Positions 14,270 through 21,578 of a stretch of 24,034 nucleotides of DNA are shown piece after piece. The stretch comes from JAWLEV01 sp041685915. GTDB lineage: Bacteria; Chloroflexota; Anaerolineae; UBA1429. The translations under genes were made by a program, and so were the position numbers. The stretch covers positions 1 to 24,034 of the forward strand of contig JAWLEV010000041.1 of assembly GCA_041685915.1 (NCBI GenBank), read 5' to 3'. Numbering within the stretch: the first letter of the stretch is position 1; the number at the start of each line of letters is the position of its first letter. Under the pieces are notes generated by a model that was given only the letters and a program-made list of their open reading frames with translations, did no database searches and had not been told where the DNA came from.

Positions 14270-15082
14270 TTATTCTGAGTCCTTGAAGAAGGCCTGCAGT
14301 TGCGCCTGACGGTGCTTTCGCGCCTCAACTTGCTCCCTATTCAGGGTACCCAATCGGCCTGTAAGGGCATCGATGAGGATTGCTATGAGTGCGATGGGTT
14401 GTATGAGAGGCGCGTCACTCAGGGTATAACTCAGAGAGACATCTGCGGCCTGGGCGCAGGGTGCCGTGGGGGACCAGGCCAGCGCGAGAGTAGGGACTCC
14501 TTTATGTTTGGCGTATTCGACGGCCTTTGCTGTCATGGGACTGTTCTGGGTGGCAAAGGCTACCAGGAGATCTCCGGGGGAAAGAGGGTCGAGGTCCATG
14601 AACAGTTTGTGGGCGTCTCCGGCAACGTGCCGGACCCTCATATCAAGAGATCGCAGCGACAGCGTAAATAGTTCGGCCAGAGCAGCACCGGCACCCTGGC
14701 CGACTACATAGATGACTGTTGCCTCCTGTAGCATGTTCACAGTTCTTTGTGCCGTTTCGGGCAGGATATGTCCTGTGACGCGGCGCAGTTCCTCTATTTT
14801 GGTGTACAGTTCTCTCAAAAGGGGTTCTCGTGATGCGACATGGGATCTATCGAGTTCATGTCGCACGAGTTTTTGGATCGCTTCGACGAATTCGGGGTAG
14901 CCAGGATAGCCCAGGCGCTGCGCGAAGCGAATCACAGTAGCCTCATCCAGTTCAACGGCCTCGGCCAAGCGGGATGCGGTCATAAAGGCGACGTCTCGAT
15001 AGGAAGAGGCGATATAGTCGGCCAGCGCCTTTTGACTCTTGGTGAGACGGGGGTAGGCTTTGCGAATTTTTTCCAGGATCAT
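14270..15082 (-). CDS. RpiR/MurR-family transcriptional regulator (HTH plus SIS domain)
   Basis: 270 residues. The N-terminal RpiR-type helix-turn-helix spans about 1-75, with LTKSQKALADYIASSY and RLAEAVELDEATVIRFAQRLGYPGYPEF. The C-terminal SIS domain, about residues 120-250, starts ATVIYVVGQGAGAALA and would bind a phosphosugar effector. The family regulates sugar, amino-sugar and sugar-acid catabolism. It lies upstream of the AOR gene on the same strand, with the structured RNA on the opposite strand between them, and is the only recognisable regulator in the window, so it is the natural candidate for the dyads at 8031 and 13916. GAGGAA precedes the ATG. Confidence 0.9.
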   Translation of the reverse strand: MILEKIRKAYPRLTKSQKALADYIASSYRDVAFMTASRLAEAVELDEATVIRFAQRLGYPGYPEFVEAIQKLVRHELDRSHVASREPLLRELYTKIEELRRVTGHILPETAQRTVNMLQEATVIYVVGQGAGAALAELFTLSLRSLDMRVRHVAGDAHKLFMDLDPLSPGDLLVAFATQNSPMTAKAVEYAKHKGVPTLALAWSPTAPCAQAADVSLSYTLSDAPLIQPIALIAILIDALTGRLGTLNREQVEARKHRQAQLQAFFKDSE

Positions 15083-15129
15083 CTGTTGATTCCTCTAATA
15101 GTGGACTGTGGTCGGGAAAAGGAGGTACT

Positions 15130-15140
15130 ATAAGCCTGAT
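15130..15140. promoter_or_regulatory. Half-site similar to the AOR operator, in the rpiR leader
   Basis: ATAAGCCTGAT here differs at one of 11 bases from ATAAGCATGAT, the minus-strand reading of the AOR operator arm (13926-13916). Both lie shortly downstream of their predicted start sites. Confidence 0.25.
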
Positions 15141-15154
15141 ATCCAATTGCCCTT

Positions 15155-15183
15155 ATGGTAGCAGGTTTAATATACATTGTCAA
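15155..15183 (-). promoter_or_regulatory. Promoter of the RpiR-family gene
   Basis: TTGACA (15183-15178), 17-bp spacer, TACCAT (15160-15155); predicted start near 15148, a leader of about 65 nt. Confidence 0.55.
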
Positions 15184-15210
15184 AACTATATGCAATTTAT
15201 CTTGCTTTTC

Positions 15211-15239
15211 TTGACATTCACCCTCTTTTGTGATATTCT
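15211..15239 (+). promoter_or_regulatory. Promoter of the MBL-fold hydrolase gene
   Basis: TTGACA (15211-15216), 17-bp spacer, TATTCT (15234-15239); predicted start near 15246. The first 12 bases, TTGACATTCACC, are identical to the enolase-family promoter at 8076-8065. Confidence 0.6.
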
Positions 15240-15342
15240 CTATTGCTGATGATCAATCGTACGCTCTGGTTCTTTGCGCGGTGTTTTTGGGGAAGAGGCG
15301 CGCATTCGGTATGGCATATATGGAAAGAAGAGGTAACATCTT

Positions 15343-16179
15343 TTGAGAGTTGAGAGGGTTGTAGATGGCATCCACGTTTTTTTGAGCGATCTCTATCTGC
15401 GGGTGACCTCGACCGTCTTTATCACGGAGGAGGGAGCTATCGTCGTTGACACGCTGCCTTTTCCCGAGGAAACGCGTCAGGTTATCTCCTTCGTCGAGGA
15501 GGAACTTGGTCCTGACAGTATTCATTACGTTATGAATACCCATCATCATGCGGACCATGTATATGGGAACTGTCTCTTTGAAGAAGCGGAGATCATCGCC
15601 CACGACAGATGTCGTGAGATATTGGCGCGTTTTGGTGAGCGAAGGCTGGAGAGGGCACGTCGCCGGACGCCCGAACTGGCGGAAGTTCAGCTGCGTTTGC
15701 CGGGGATGACATTCGGACAGGAGATGCACGTCAATCTGGGGAACAGAAAGCTGGAATTGTTTCATACGCCCGGGAACAGTCCCGATGGTATCAGCGTGTT
15801 CGAGATGGAAGATCAGGTGCTGATCGCTGGTGATGCAATCATGCCCGTCCCCTATATCGTAAATGGGAATATAGACCAGCTTCGGGCTACCCTGTTGCAT
15901 TTTAAGGAGATGGAGATCGATTTCATCGTGCAGGGGCATGGACATGTCCTGTTACGAGGGGAGGCGCAGGAGGCCATCGACTCCAGCCTTTCGTATTTGT
16001 CCACCATCGTCGAAAAGGTTCAAGAGCTCGTGGAGGAAGATGAGCCGCCAGAAAAGCTGACCGAGATCGATATCGAGTCCTGTGGGAAATCTCGCATTCC
16101 CCTGGATGGTATGGTCAGCAAGCTTCATCAAGACAATCTCCGCGCCGTCTATGAGCGTATACGTGCTCAGCAAGCCTAG
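15343..16179 (+). CDS. Metallo-beta-lactamase-fold hydrolase with altered motif 3
   Basis: 278 residues from a TTG start, with AAGAGG about 10 nt upstream. The metal motif NTHHHADH gives H67, H69, D71 and H72; D164 (LIAGDAIMP) is motif 4 and H199 (VQGHGHVL) fits motif 5. Motif 3, normally TPGHSPG-like with a metal-binding His, reads HTPGNSPDG here, so N145 replaces the ligand. The protein is otherwise typical of the glyoxalase II-like / MBL hydrolase group, cytoplasmic and without a signal peptide. The C-terminal tail after about residue 205 is helical and charged. Its stop shares the CTAG tetranucleotide with the stop of the convergent downstream gene. Substrate unknown. Confidence 0.87.
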   Translation: MRVERVVDGIHVFLSDLYLRVTSTVFITEEGAIVVDTLPFPEETRQVISFVEEELGPDSIHYVMNTHHHADHVYGNCLFEEAEIIAHDRCREILARFGERRLERARRRTPELAEVQLRLPGMTFGQEMHVNLGNRKLELFHTPGNSPDGISVFEMEDQVLIAGDAIMPVPYIVNGNIDQLRATLLHFKEMEIDFIVQGHGHVLLRGEAQEAIDSSLSYLSTIVEKVQELVEEDEPPEKLTEIDIESCGKSRIPLDGMVSKLHQDNLRAVYERIRAQQA

Positions 16180-16502
16180 TCAAAATCGATCTGCAGCGGC
16201 GATTCTTTCAGAGCCTCTTTGATAGCCAGTTTCTGGTCTGCGCGTCCTTCCCAATCCTGCCCTACGCATTCCTCGAAAAGGTCTCGTGGGTGCAGTTTGG
16301 AGAAGGCCTTGGCTTCGCCGAGGGTTTGCCACACGATCTCCAGGTCACAACGCATGACCCCAAGCGCGTAGGAGATGACCAGGCCTCGTTCGAGATCTCC
16401 TGTCAGAGGGCCTTCTTTCTCCTCATACTCTTTTAGGAAGGCGCGAATCGTGTCTATCAGCTCTGGGACAAAACTAATCGTGCCGTCCTCATTCGATATC
16501 AT
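16176..16502 (-). CDS. Small acidic hypothetical protein
   Basis: Unrecognised 108-residue protein with no membrane segment. It contains VPELIDTIRAFLKEYEEKEG, LERGLVISYALGVMRCDLEIVWQTLGEAKAF, then an acidic Lys/Glu-rich end finishing PLQIDFD. It looks all-alpha. The longest frame begins at 16517, but that ATG overlaps a TATAAT and lacks a ribosome site; the ATG at 16502 has GGGGAAAGAG just ahead, so I chose it. A near-consensus promoter about 150 nt upstream on the same strand supports expression. Its stop codon overlaps the stop of the convergent MBL gene. Confidence 0.6.
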   Translation of the reverse strand: MISNEDGTISFVPELIDTIRAFLKEYEEKEGPLTGDLERGLVISYALGVMRCDLEIVWQTLGEAKAFSKLHPRDLFEECVGQDWEGRADQKLAIKEALKESPLQIDFD

Positions 16503-16657
16503 CTCTTTCCCCATCATTATACTACTGACTACAAGGAATTCCTCATGGTCTTGATGCCATTAAAAGGTTTTTGGGTTATCCCTTTGACAGGGGCCCAATC
16601 GAGGGGTTGCTATGCCCGCATCTCGACGTTTTTCCTGGTGGCGCTCAATTGCGCTCC

Positions 16658-16686
16658 ATTATAGTGTTTGACGTTTTAGATGGCAA
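16658..16686 (-). promoter_or_regulatory. Promoter for the small hypothetical gene
   Basis: TTGCCA (16686-16681), 17-bp spacer, TATAAT (16663-16658); predicted start near 16651. Confidence 0.6.
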
Positions 16687-16691
16687 ACGTC
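16670..16691. promoter_or_regulatory. Inverted repeat over the -35 and spacer
   Basis: GACGTTT (16670-16676) and AAACGTC (16685-16691) are perfect inverted repeats separated by 8 bp, covering the -35 box and spacer of the promoter above, a typical repressor position. Confidence 0.4.
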
Positions 16692-16945
16692 CCTGATTCC
16701 GATTCGGTATCATCTTTCGCCAGACCTGAACCTGGCATGGCGCCGAGTCGCAGGGTGCGCATGAAATTTGTTAGAGCAAGACCCTTGGGGTCGAATTCAC
16801 GGGCTGTTGAAGATGGGTTCAAAGCTTCAGGGCAGCCGTAGGGCGAAACGGGACGACAGCAACTGTTCGTAACGCCACGGCATTCTGTTGTGGTCGGTCG
16901 CGCTAGAGCCACAGCATTTGTGTGCACTCGAAACCGCAAATGGCC
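16692..16945. other. Gene-free stretch with several short hairpins
   Basis: About 250 bp between two divergent promoters with no convincing gene. It contains short inverted repeats: GCCAG/CTGGC (16720-16735 area), GACCC-TTG-GGGTC (16780-16792 area), TGAAG/CTTCA (16808-16829 area) and TGTTGTGG/CCACAGCA (16886-16916 area). I looked for RNase P, tmRNA and SRP signatures and found none, and no promoter or terminator brackets it. Confidence 0.3.
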
Positions 16946-16974
16946 TTGCGAGGGTATGTCCGCCGTGCTATAAT
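16946..16974 (+). promoter_or_regulatory. Promoter of the small membrane protein gene
   Basis: TTGCGA (16946-16951), 17-bp spacer ending GTGC (extended -10), perfect TATAAT (16969-16974). Predicted start near 16981; a dyad GTTGG...CCAAC with CCCC/GGGG inside (16985-17011) lies in the leader. Confidence 0.65.
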
Positions 16975-17050
16975 GCTTTCCAGCGTTGGCTATCCCCAAG
17001 GGGTAACCAACAAAAGGGGTGAAGCGAGATGTTGTGGAGGGAAATTGACT

Positions 17051-17452
17051 GTGGAGAAAAAATTTCGCGCTTTGCGTGCGGTGGCTCTGATATACAAGGT
17101 TATGGCCTGGATTGTCCTTGTGACGGGCGGATTGTTGGCCGTTTTCACCGTAATCCTCGGTGCAGTGCAGGAGAGTGTGGGATTCCAAAGTCCGTTGCTT
17201 GCAGGAATACCAGGTTTGCGTCAAGTAGGGGGTTTTCTCCCCGGTCTCGTGGCAGGATTCCTCCTGTTACTTTTTATCGTCATCCAGTTTATCCTGATAT
17301 ACGCCGTCAGTGAGTTGATTCGTCTGTTGCTGGCGCTGGAGCGCAATACGCGGGAGACAGCCTTTTATTTGCGCGGTGAGAATACCCTTTCGCCGTCCTC
17401 CCCTGACGTGTCCTGGGATACGCCGGCCGAAGCCTCTGCAGAAGAGTCCTGA
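17051..17452 (+). CDS. Small two-helix membrane protein, unknown function
   Basis: 133 residues from a GTG start with GGAGGG 9 nt upstream; an upstream in-frame ATG (16922) precedes the promoter and cannot be used. A short basic N-terminus (MEKKFRALRA) precedes two hydrophobic segments at about residues 11-39 and 61-86. After them come ELIRLLLALERNTRETAFYL and a Ser/Pro/Glu-rich tail. The 'LALERNTRETA' stretch after a second transmembrane helix resembles small uncharacterised membrane proteins I associate with Chloroflexota; I cannot assign a function. It ends 34 bp from the convergent gene. Confidence 0.72.
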   Translation: MEKKFRALRAVALIYKVMAWIVLVTGGLLAVFTVILGAVQESVGFQSPLLAGIPGLRQVGGFLPGLVAGFLLLLFIVIQFILIYAVSELIRLLLALERNTRETAFYLRGENTLSPSSPDVSWDTPAEASAEES

Positions 17453-17486
17453 TCTATGTGTGGACATCTTTTCGCGGTGAGGAACC

Positions 17487-18065
17487 TTATTGCCAGAAGC
17501 GGGGCTTGCATAGGATCTCGAGTACGCGTAGATCAAAAAAGTCTTGAGCGTTGGCGGAAAGCATGACCGCTGCCGTGTCCGCTCCGCGTCCCGTCCCTCC
17601 GATGGCTATGATTTCCTCTCCTGCCGGTATGAGGCCGGCGTCGGCGGCCATGATGGTAATCTCACATACTACCTTGATGCCCTGGCAAAAGTTGCGTAGT
17701 GTGAAGGCCATGATCTCTTCGAGTTGGTAGGTGCCCAATTTCCGCCGCACGGCGCGGCCCACGCCTCCCAGGGCATGCTGACAGGTAAGGATGTCGGCGT
17801 TTGCGGCCGCGATGCGTTCTCGGTATTCGGCTTCGAGCTGCTGATGGTTAGGATTCTTGAACCCGGTGGAGTGGGTGACGACGACCACGTGATATTCGCG
17901 TAGTGTCTCCGCGGCCAGGGCTGCCGTCTCACCGGTCGTCGAGGCGACGATGATATGTTCTACATCCAGGGCTTTGGCACGCTCTTTGGCCAATTGTATC
18001 GTCTTTTCCGAGTTCTGCGCACCGGCTTTTTCAAAGTATGTACAGGGAACGATCTGGTCGGGCAC
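17487..18065 (-). CDS. Pyruvate kinase alpha/beta (C-terminal) domain-like protein
   Basis: 192 residues resembling the free-standing pyruvate-kinase C-terminal-domain family (COG1751-like), without the catalytic barrel. It has TYFEKAGAQNSEKTIQLAKERAKAL, IIVASTTGETAALAAETL (about 38-55, similar to the effector-phosphate loop of the PK C domain), VVVTHSTGFKNPN and a closing IIAIGGTGRGADTAAVMLSA. The long frame begins at GTG 18095, but AGGAGG lies 6 nt before the GTG at 18063-18065, which gives a start matching relatives, so I use that. Function is unknown in the family. It is divergent from the URO-D-like gene. Confidence 0.8.
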   Translation of the reverse strand: MPDQIVPCTYFEKAGAQNSEKTIQLAKERAKALDVEHIIVASTTGETAALAAETLREYHVVVVTHSTGFKNPNHQQLEAEYRERIAAANADILTCQHALGGVGRAVRRKLGTYQLEEIMAFTLRNFCQGIKVVCEITIMAADAGLIPAGEEIIAIGGTGRGADTAAVMLSANAQDFFDLRVLEILCKPRFWQ

Positions 18066-18161
18066 AAACTGCCTCCTCTCGGGACCGATGATCACCAGTA
18101 TCCGCGTTTGGCTGCTCTAAAAAGGGTGGCCAAATTTAAGATGTATTCCTCTAATCAGGCT

Positions 18162-18190
18162 TTGATCTGCTTGTAAAGAGTGGGTAGAAT
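18162..18190 (+). promoter_or_regulatory. Promoter of the URO-D-like gene
   Basis: TTGATC (18162-18167), 17-bp spacer, TAGAAT (18185-18190); predicted start near 18197. Confidence 0.5.
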
Positions 18191-18245
18191 TGTACCGCGA
18201 GATTGGTGAATTGGCAACTGTATACGGGAACGGAGCTTGTGACAG

Positions 18246-19277
18246 ATGCAAGAAAAAGTGGATGTGAAGGCATTATTCGCGCGGCACGAGGCATGGTGGC
18301 GGGGGGAGGAGATGCTGGTGGCTTTTGTCCCCTATACTCCCTTGGGGGAGTTGTGGTTACCTCTCAGGGATGGCTCTCTGGCTTCTCGCGACATGCGAGT
18401 GACGCCGGATATACTCGACCTTGATCGGTTGGCGGGGCCGCCCGAGAGCGAAGGAGAGCTGGAATGCTATGGCGATCGCATCCGCACACGCGCGCCCTAT
18501 GGCCGCGTGCCCTGGGTGGAGGCCATATTAGGATGTCCGATTCGGGCTACGATTCAGGGGGGAAGTATGCGCACCGACTCCTTTGTGACCGACTGGGCCG
18601 CATGGGAGAGTGAAGGGGAGCACTTTCACGATGACTGGTTCGATACCCTCAGCACGCTGACAGAGATGCTCGTGGAACGTAGCGGCGGCCGCTACGCGGT
18701 CGTGCAGACGCTGATGCGAGGGCCTTCCGATCTCGCTGAAGCCGTGCTGGGACCGGAGTTGATGTGCTTTTCCATGTATGATCATCCCGAACGCCTACAG
18801 CGTTTCCTGGATGAGGTGACGGTGGTCTTCATTCGCGTTCTGAAAGCCCAGTTGGAGCGTATTCCCCCGATGGAGGGAGGATATGTCAATCCCTTTGGCG
18901 TGTGGGCGCCGGGCACTGTGGTGCGCACCCAGTGCGATGCCTCTTCGTTTCTCTCGCCGGCCCAGTATGCGGAATGGTTCCTGCCCTATGATATTCAGAT
19001 CTGTGAGGCGGTCGATTATTCTATCATCCATCTGCACTCGGGTTCTTTGCACACCGTCGATGGACTGCTGAAGGTGGAGCGTCCGCATGCTATCCAGATT
19101 AGCCTCGATCCCGAGCCCAGCGGTCCCCCCGTGGAGAGATTGATTCCAGTCTTTGAAAAGATCCTGGCAGTCAAACCCCTGATTGTGGATGGGGAACTGT
19201 CGTCAGAGCAGGTGAGGTATCTCCAGAAGCGGCTTCCTCACGGGGGGCTTTATATCTCGGCACGGCAGGAAGAATGA
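18246..19277 (+). CDS. Uroporphyrinogen decarboxylase (URO-D)-like family protein
   Basis: 343-residue TIM-barrel protein of the URO-D/MtaA-like superfamily. It contains ILGCPIRATIQGGSMRTDSF, a central VQTLMRGPSDLAEAVLGPELM segment, and IIHLHSGSLHTVDGLLKVERPHAIQISLDPEPSGPP near the C-terminus, the equivalent of the H-x-[CH]-G loop. True haem enzymes have an N-terminal RQAGR motif, absent here, and no cysteines match the zinc site of MtaA/MtbA methyltransferases. A role in haem synthesis is therefore unlikely; this lineage expands in carbohydrate-degrading bacteria with unknown function. It is monocistronic: own promoter and a terminator directly after the stop. Confidence 0.82.
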   Translation: MQEKVDVKALFARHEAWWRGEEMLVAFVPYTPLGELWLPLRDGSLASRDMRVTPDILDLDRLAGPPESEGELECYGDRIRTRAPYGRVPWVEAILGCPIRATIQGGSMRTDSFVTDWAAWESEGEHFHDDWFDTLSTLTEMLVERSGGRYAVVQTLMRGPSDLAEAVLGPELMCFSMYDHPERLQRFLDEVTVVFIRVLKAQLERIPPMEGGYVNPFGVWAPGTVVRTQCDASSFLSPAQYAEWFLPYDIQICEAVDYSIIHLHSGSLHTVDGLLKVERPHAIQISLDPEPSGPPVERLIPVFEKILAVKPLIVDGELSSEQVRYLQKRLPHGGLYISARQEE

Positions 19278-19310
19278 GCCTTGTATGGTTCCATACAGGC
19301 GCTTTTATTT
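19278..19310 (+). terminator. Intrinsic terminator after the URO-D-like gene
   Basis: GCC-T-TGTAT and ATACAGGC pair (19278-19300) with one bulged T around GGTTCC, followed by GCTTTTATTT. Confidence 0.7.
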
Positions 19311-19332
19311 CATTCGCATGAGACACTATAAT
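19304..19332 (+). promoter_or_regulatory. Promoter of the second Gfo/Idh gene
   Basis: A perfect TATAAT (19327-19332), with a weak -35 (TTTATT, 19304-19309) 17 bp upstream that overlaps the preceding terminator tail. Confidence 0.45.
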
Positions 19333-19376
19333 GGCGGTATGTTATCTATTTGAGCGGCGGAGAGGGAGGGTTTTCG

Positions 19377-20522
19377 ATGGAACGTGTACGGTATGGCATT
19401 GTTGGGACGGGTGGGATGGGTACAGGACATGCCCATTCGATACAGGAGATCGAGGAATGTGAACTGAGCGCGGTGTGTGATATTGTGCCCGAGGTGGCAC
19501 AGGAGGTGGGGGAGACCTTTGACGTTCCCTATTTTGTGGATTACCACGATCTGGTGGACTATGGCGAGGTCGACGCTGTCATCGTAGCCACGCCCCATTA
19601 TTTTCATCCTTCAATATCGATTTACGCCATGAAGAGCGGCAAGCCCGTCATCTCTGAGAAACCGATCGCGGTGGCCGTCTCTGGCGCCGATGCCATGGTG
19701 AAGGTGGCCCAACGTACCGGCGTCCCTTTCGCCGTGATGCACCAAACGCGCACTGCGCCCATCTGGCGTGCTGCCGGGGAACTGGTCGAGGCGGGGCATC
19801 TGGGCGAACTCTATCGCACCATGCTGGTCTTCTCCACGTTCAGGAGCCAGGCGTACTATGATTCTGCTGGGTGGCGGGCCACGTGGGGGGGCGAGGGGGG
19901 AGGTGTGCTGATCAACCAGGCGCCCCATTCCCTTGACAGGTTCACCTGGCTTGGTGGGCTTCCCAGCAAGGTGACGGCCCTGACCATGACCAAGAATCAC
20001 GACATCGAGGTGGAGGACGTGGCGACGGCCATGTTAGAGTATCCAGATGGCGCAGTAGGTTATCTCTATTGTTCTACAACGGAGGCGCCGACCACGGAGA
20101 TCATGGAACTGGCCGGCGAGAAGGGAAAGTTGCGCGTCGTGGGCGACGAGATCCGTTTCTGGGAACTGCCCGAAGGTGTAAAGGCTTTTAGCGATGCCTC
20201 GGAGGATATGTGGGGCCATCCACCGGATGAGGAGATAGACGTTCCCATTCCCGATTGTGAATCTGGGCACAGCGCTGTGTTGCGAAATGTGGCCCGACAT
20301 ATCCTCTATGGGGAGGAGCTCCTCACGCCGGGTGTGGACGGACGAAAGAGCGTGGAGATAATAAATGCTGTCATCCTCTCGGGGCATACGGGGGAGCCGG
20401 TGGAGATACCCGTGGATCGAGATCGCTATGACGCTTTTTTGGAAAAGATGAAAGAGACGTCCTCCTTTGATGAGGAGGATCGAGGGCCGGATAAACGTGT
20501 CACAGATACCGTGCACCACTAG
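19377..20522 (+). CDS. Gfo/Idh/MocA family oxidoreductase
   Basis: 381 residues from the ATG at 19377, which has GGAGGG 6 nt upstream; a TTG at 19350 in frame would only add the ribosome site. The Rossmann motif is GIVGTGGMGTGHA (7-19), EKP is at 94-96, and H184 with D187 (INQAPHSLDRF) fits the catalytic region of the family. It uses NAD(P) to oxidise a sugar, inositol or sugar-derivative alcohol. It is unlike the Gfo/Idh protein at 1086-2252 and has no cysteine cluster. The aldo/keto reductase gene follows on the same strand after 91 bp, so both may share a transcript and a pathway. Confidence 0.9.
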   Translation: MERVRYGIVGTGGMGTGHAHSIQEIEECELSAVCDIVPEVAQEVGETFDVPYFVDYHDLVDYGEVDAVIVATPHYFHPSISIYAMKSGKPVISEKPIAVAVSGADAMVKVAQRTGVPFAVMHQTRTAPIWRAAGELVEAGHLGELYRTMLVFSTFRSQAYYDSAGWRATWGGEGGGVLINQAPHSLDRFTWLGGLPSKVTALTMTKNHDIEVEDVATAMLEYPDGAVGYLYCSTTEAPTTEIMELAGEKGKLRVVGDEIRFWELPEGVKAFSDASEDMWGHPPDEEIDVPIPDCESGHSAVLRNVARHILYGEELLTPGVDGRKSVEIINAVILSGHTGEPVEIPVDRDRYDAFLEKMKETSSFDEEDRGPDKRVTDTVHH

Positions 20523-20613
20523 ACTGGCTCTCGGGGGTCGTCTGGAGCAGGATGTATTGGGCGGGCAGAGGGATTCCCGGTTTCTGTGTTTAGAACTGAA
20601 GAGGGGGAAGACA

Positions 20614-21543
20614 TTGGAAAAGCGACGTTTGGGCAGGACAGACCTGGAAGTGACAGTCGTTGGTTTCGGGGGGGGACCTATTGGGAGAGAAGGTGTCTCC
20701 GATGAGGAGGCCATGGAGGCCATATGGACTGCTCTGGAGGGTGGAGTCAATCTGATCGATACCTCGCCGCATTATGGACTTGGCAAGAGCGAGAGGCTCA
20801 TAGGTGAGGCGCTACGGCGCAGGCCCGATCTAGCAGAGGATTGTATCCTATCGAGCAAGACGGGCCACTATGGGGAGGAGAGGGATTATTCTTACGAGCG
20901 GACGCTGCGTTCGGTGGAGAACAGCTTGGAGACCCTGGGTGTGAATCACCTCCCTATCGTGCACATTCACGACGTGAGAAGTGCGGAAGAATTGGAGGAT
21001 ACCGTGCGCGGTGAGGCCGCGCACGCCGCGCTCTGTCGGTTGCGTGAAGAGGGCGTTGTCGGCAATATCGGTGTGGGCACCAAGTCGTTGCCTGCCCTGG
21101 ACTTTGCTCTGGAGAGCGGCGAATTCGACGTGTTGATGATGGCCAATCGCTACAACCTGATCGATCAGGACGGTGAGGGGATCATCACCAAGGCCATAGA
21201 GCGCGATGTGGGAATAATCATCGCTGGCGCCTATGCGACGGGCATTCTTGCCAAGGGAAGCGCCGATCCCCGGGCCACATACTTTTACAGCCGCGCGACA
21301 TCCGACGTGCGTGGCTATGTGGCCAAGATAGAGGGCTTGTGTGAGAAGGCGGGATGCTCCCTGCCGGCCGCGGCGGTGCAGTTCTGCTTACGAAGCCCCG
21401 TAGAAGGTGCCGTGACCGTTTTGGGGGCCCGCACCCGCGATCAGGCCGAACAGAATGTGCGGGTGCTGGAGGAGGATATCCCCGAGGCCTTTTGGCAGCA
21501 GCTGGAAGCCCTAATCGAGGAGAGGGGACCTGTCAGCCCCTAA
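20614..21543 (+). CDS. Aldo/keto reductase
   Basis: 309 residues from a TTG start with GAGGGGG 6 nt upstream; a longer frame from 20467 overlaps the previous gene and has no family similarity there. The catalytic tetrad is visible: D49 and Y54 (LIDTSPHYG), K82 (SSKTG) and H119 (VHIHD). The sequence resembles the aldose/fucose 1-dehydrogenase-type AKR group with 'YG.GKSE..IG.AL'. The substrate is probably a sugar or sugar derivative used with NAD(P). Its gene follows the Gfo/Idh oxidoreductase and converges with the GHMP kinase gene 35 bp away. Confidence 0.88.
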   Translation: MEKRRLGRTDLEVTVVGFGGGPIGREGVSDEEAMEAIWTALEGGVNLIDTSPHYGLGKSERLIGEALRRRPDLAEDCILSSKTGHYGEERDYSYERTLRSVENSLETLGVNHLPIVHIHDVRSAEELEDTVRGEAAHAALCRLREEGVVGNIGVGTKSLPALDFALESGEFDVLMMANRYNLIDQDGEGIITKAIERDVGIIIAGAYATGILAKGSADPRATYFYSRATSDVRGYVAKIEGLCEKAGCSLPAAAVQFCLRSPVEGAVTVLGARTRDQAEQNVRVLEEDIPEAFWQQLEALIEERGPVSP

Positions 21544-21578
21544 GCTTATGCGGGTAGCCCGTGGTGTGGAAAACGGGC

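Noticed and set aside
15253..15945. 230-codon open frame on the minus strand
   Set aside because: Shadow of the MBL-hydrolase gene, which carries the intact metal-binding motifs.
16692..16945. RNase P, tmRNA or SRP RNA
   Set aside because: A GAGCAAGACC string recalls RNase P, but the other conserved blocks are absent, and there is no tmRNA tag frame ending in Ala-Leu-Ala-Ala or SRP tetraloop domain.
16676..17224. 182-codon open frame on the minus strand
   Set aside because: It overlaps the promoter and N-terminal coding part of the small membrane protein gene, is rich in Thr, Cys and Pro, and shows no domain or ribosome binding site.
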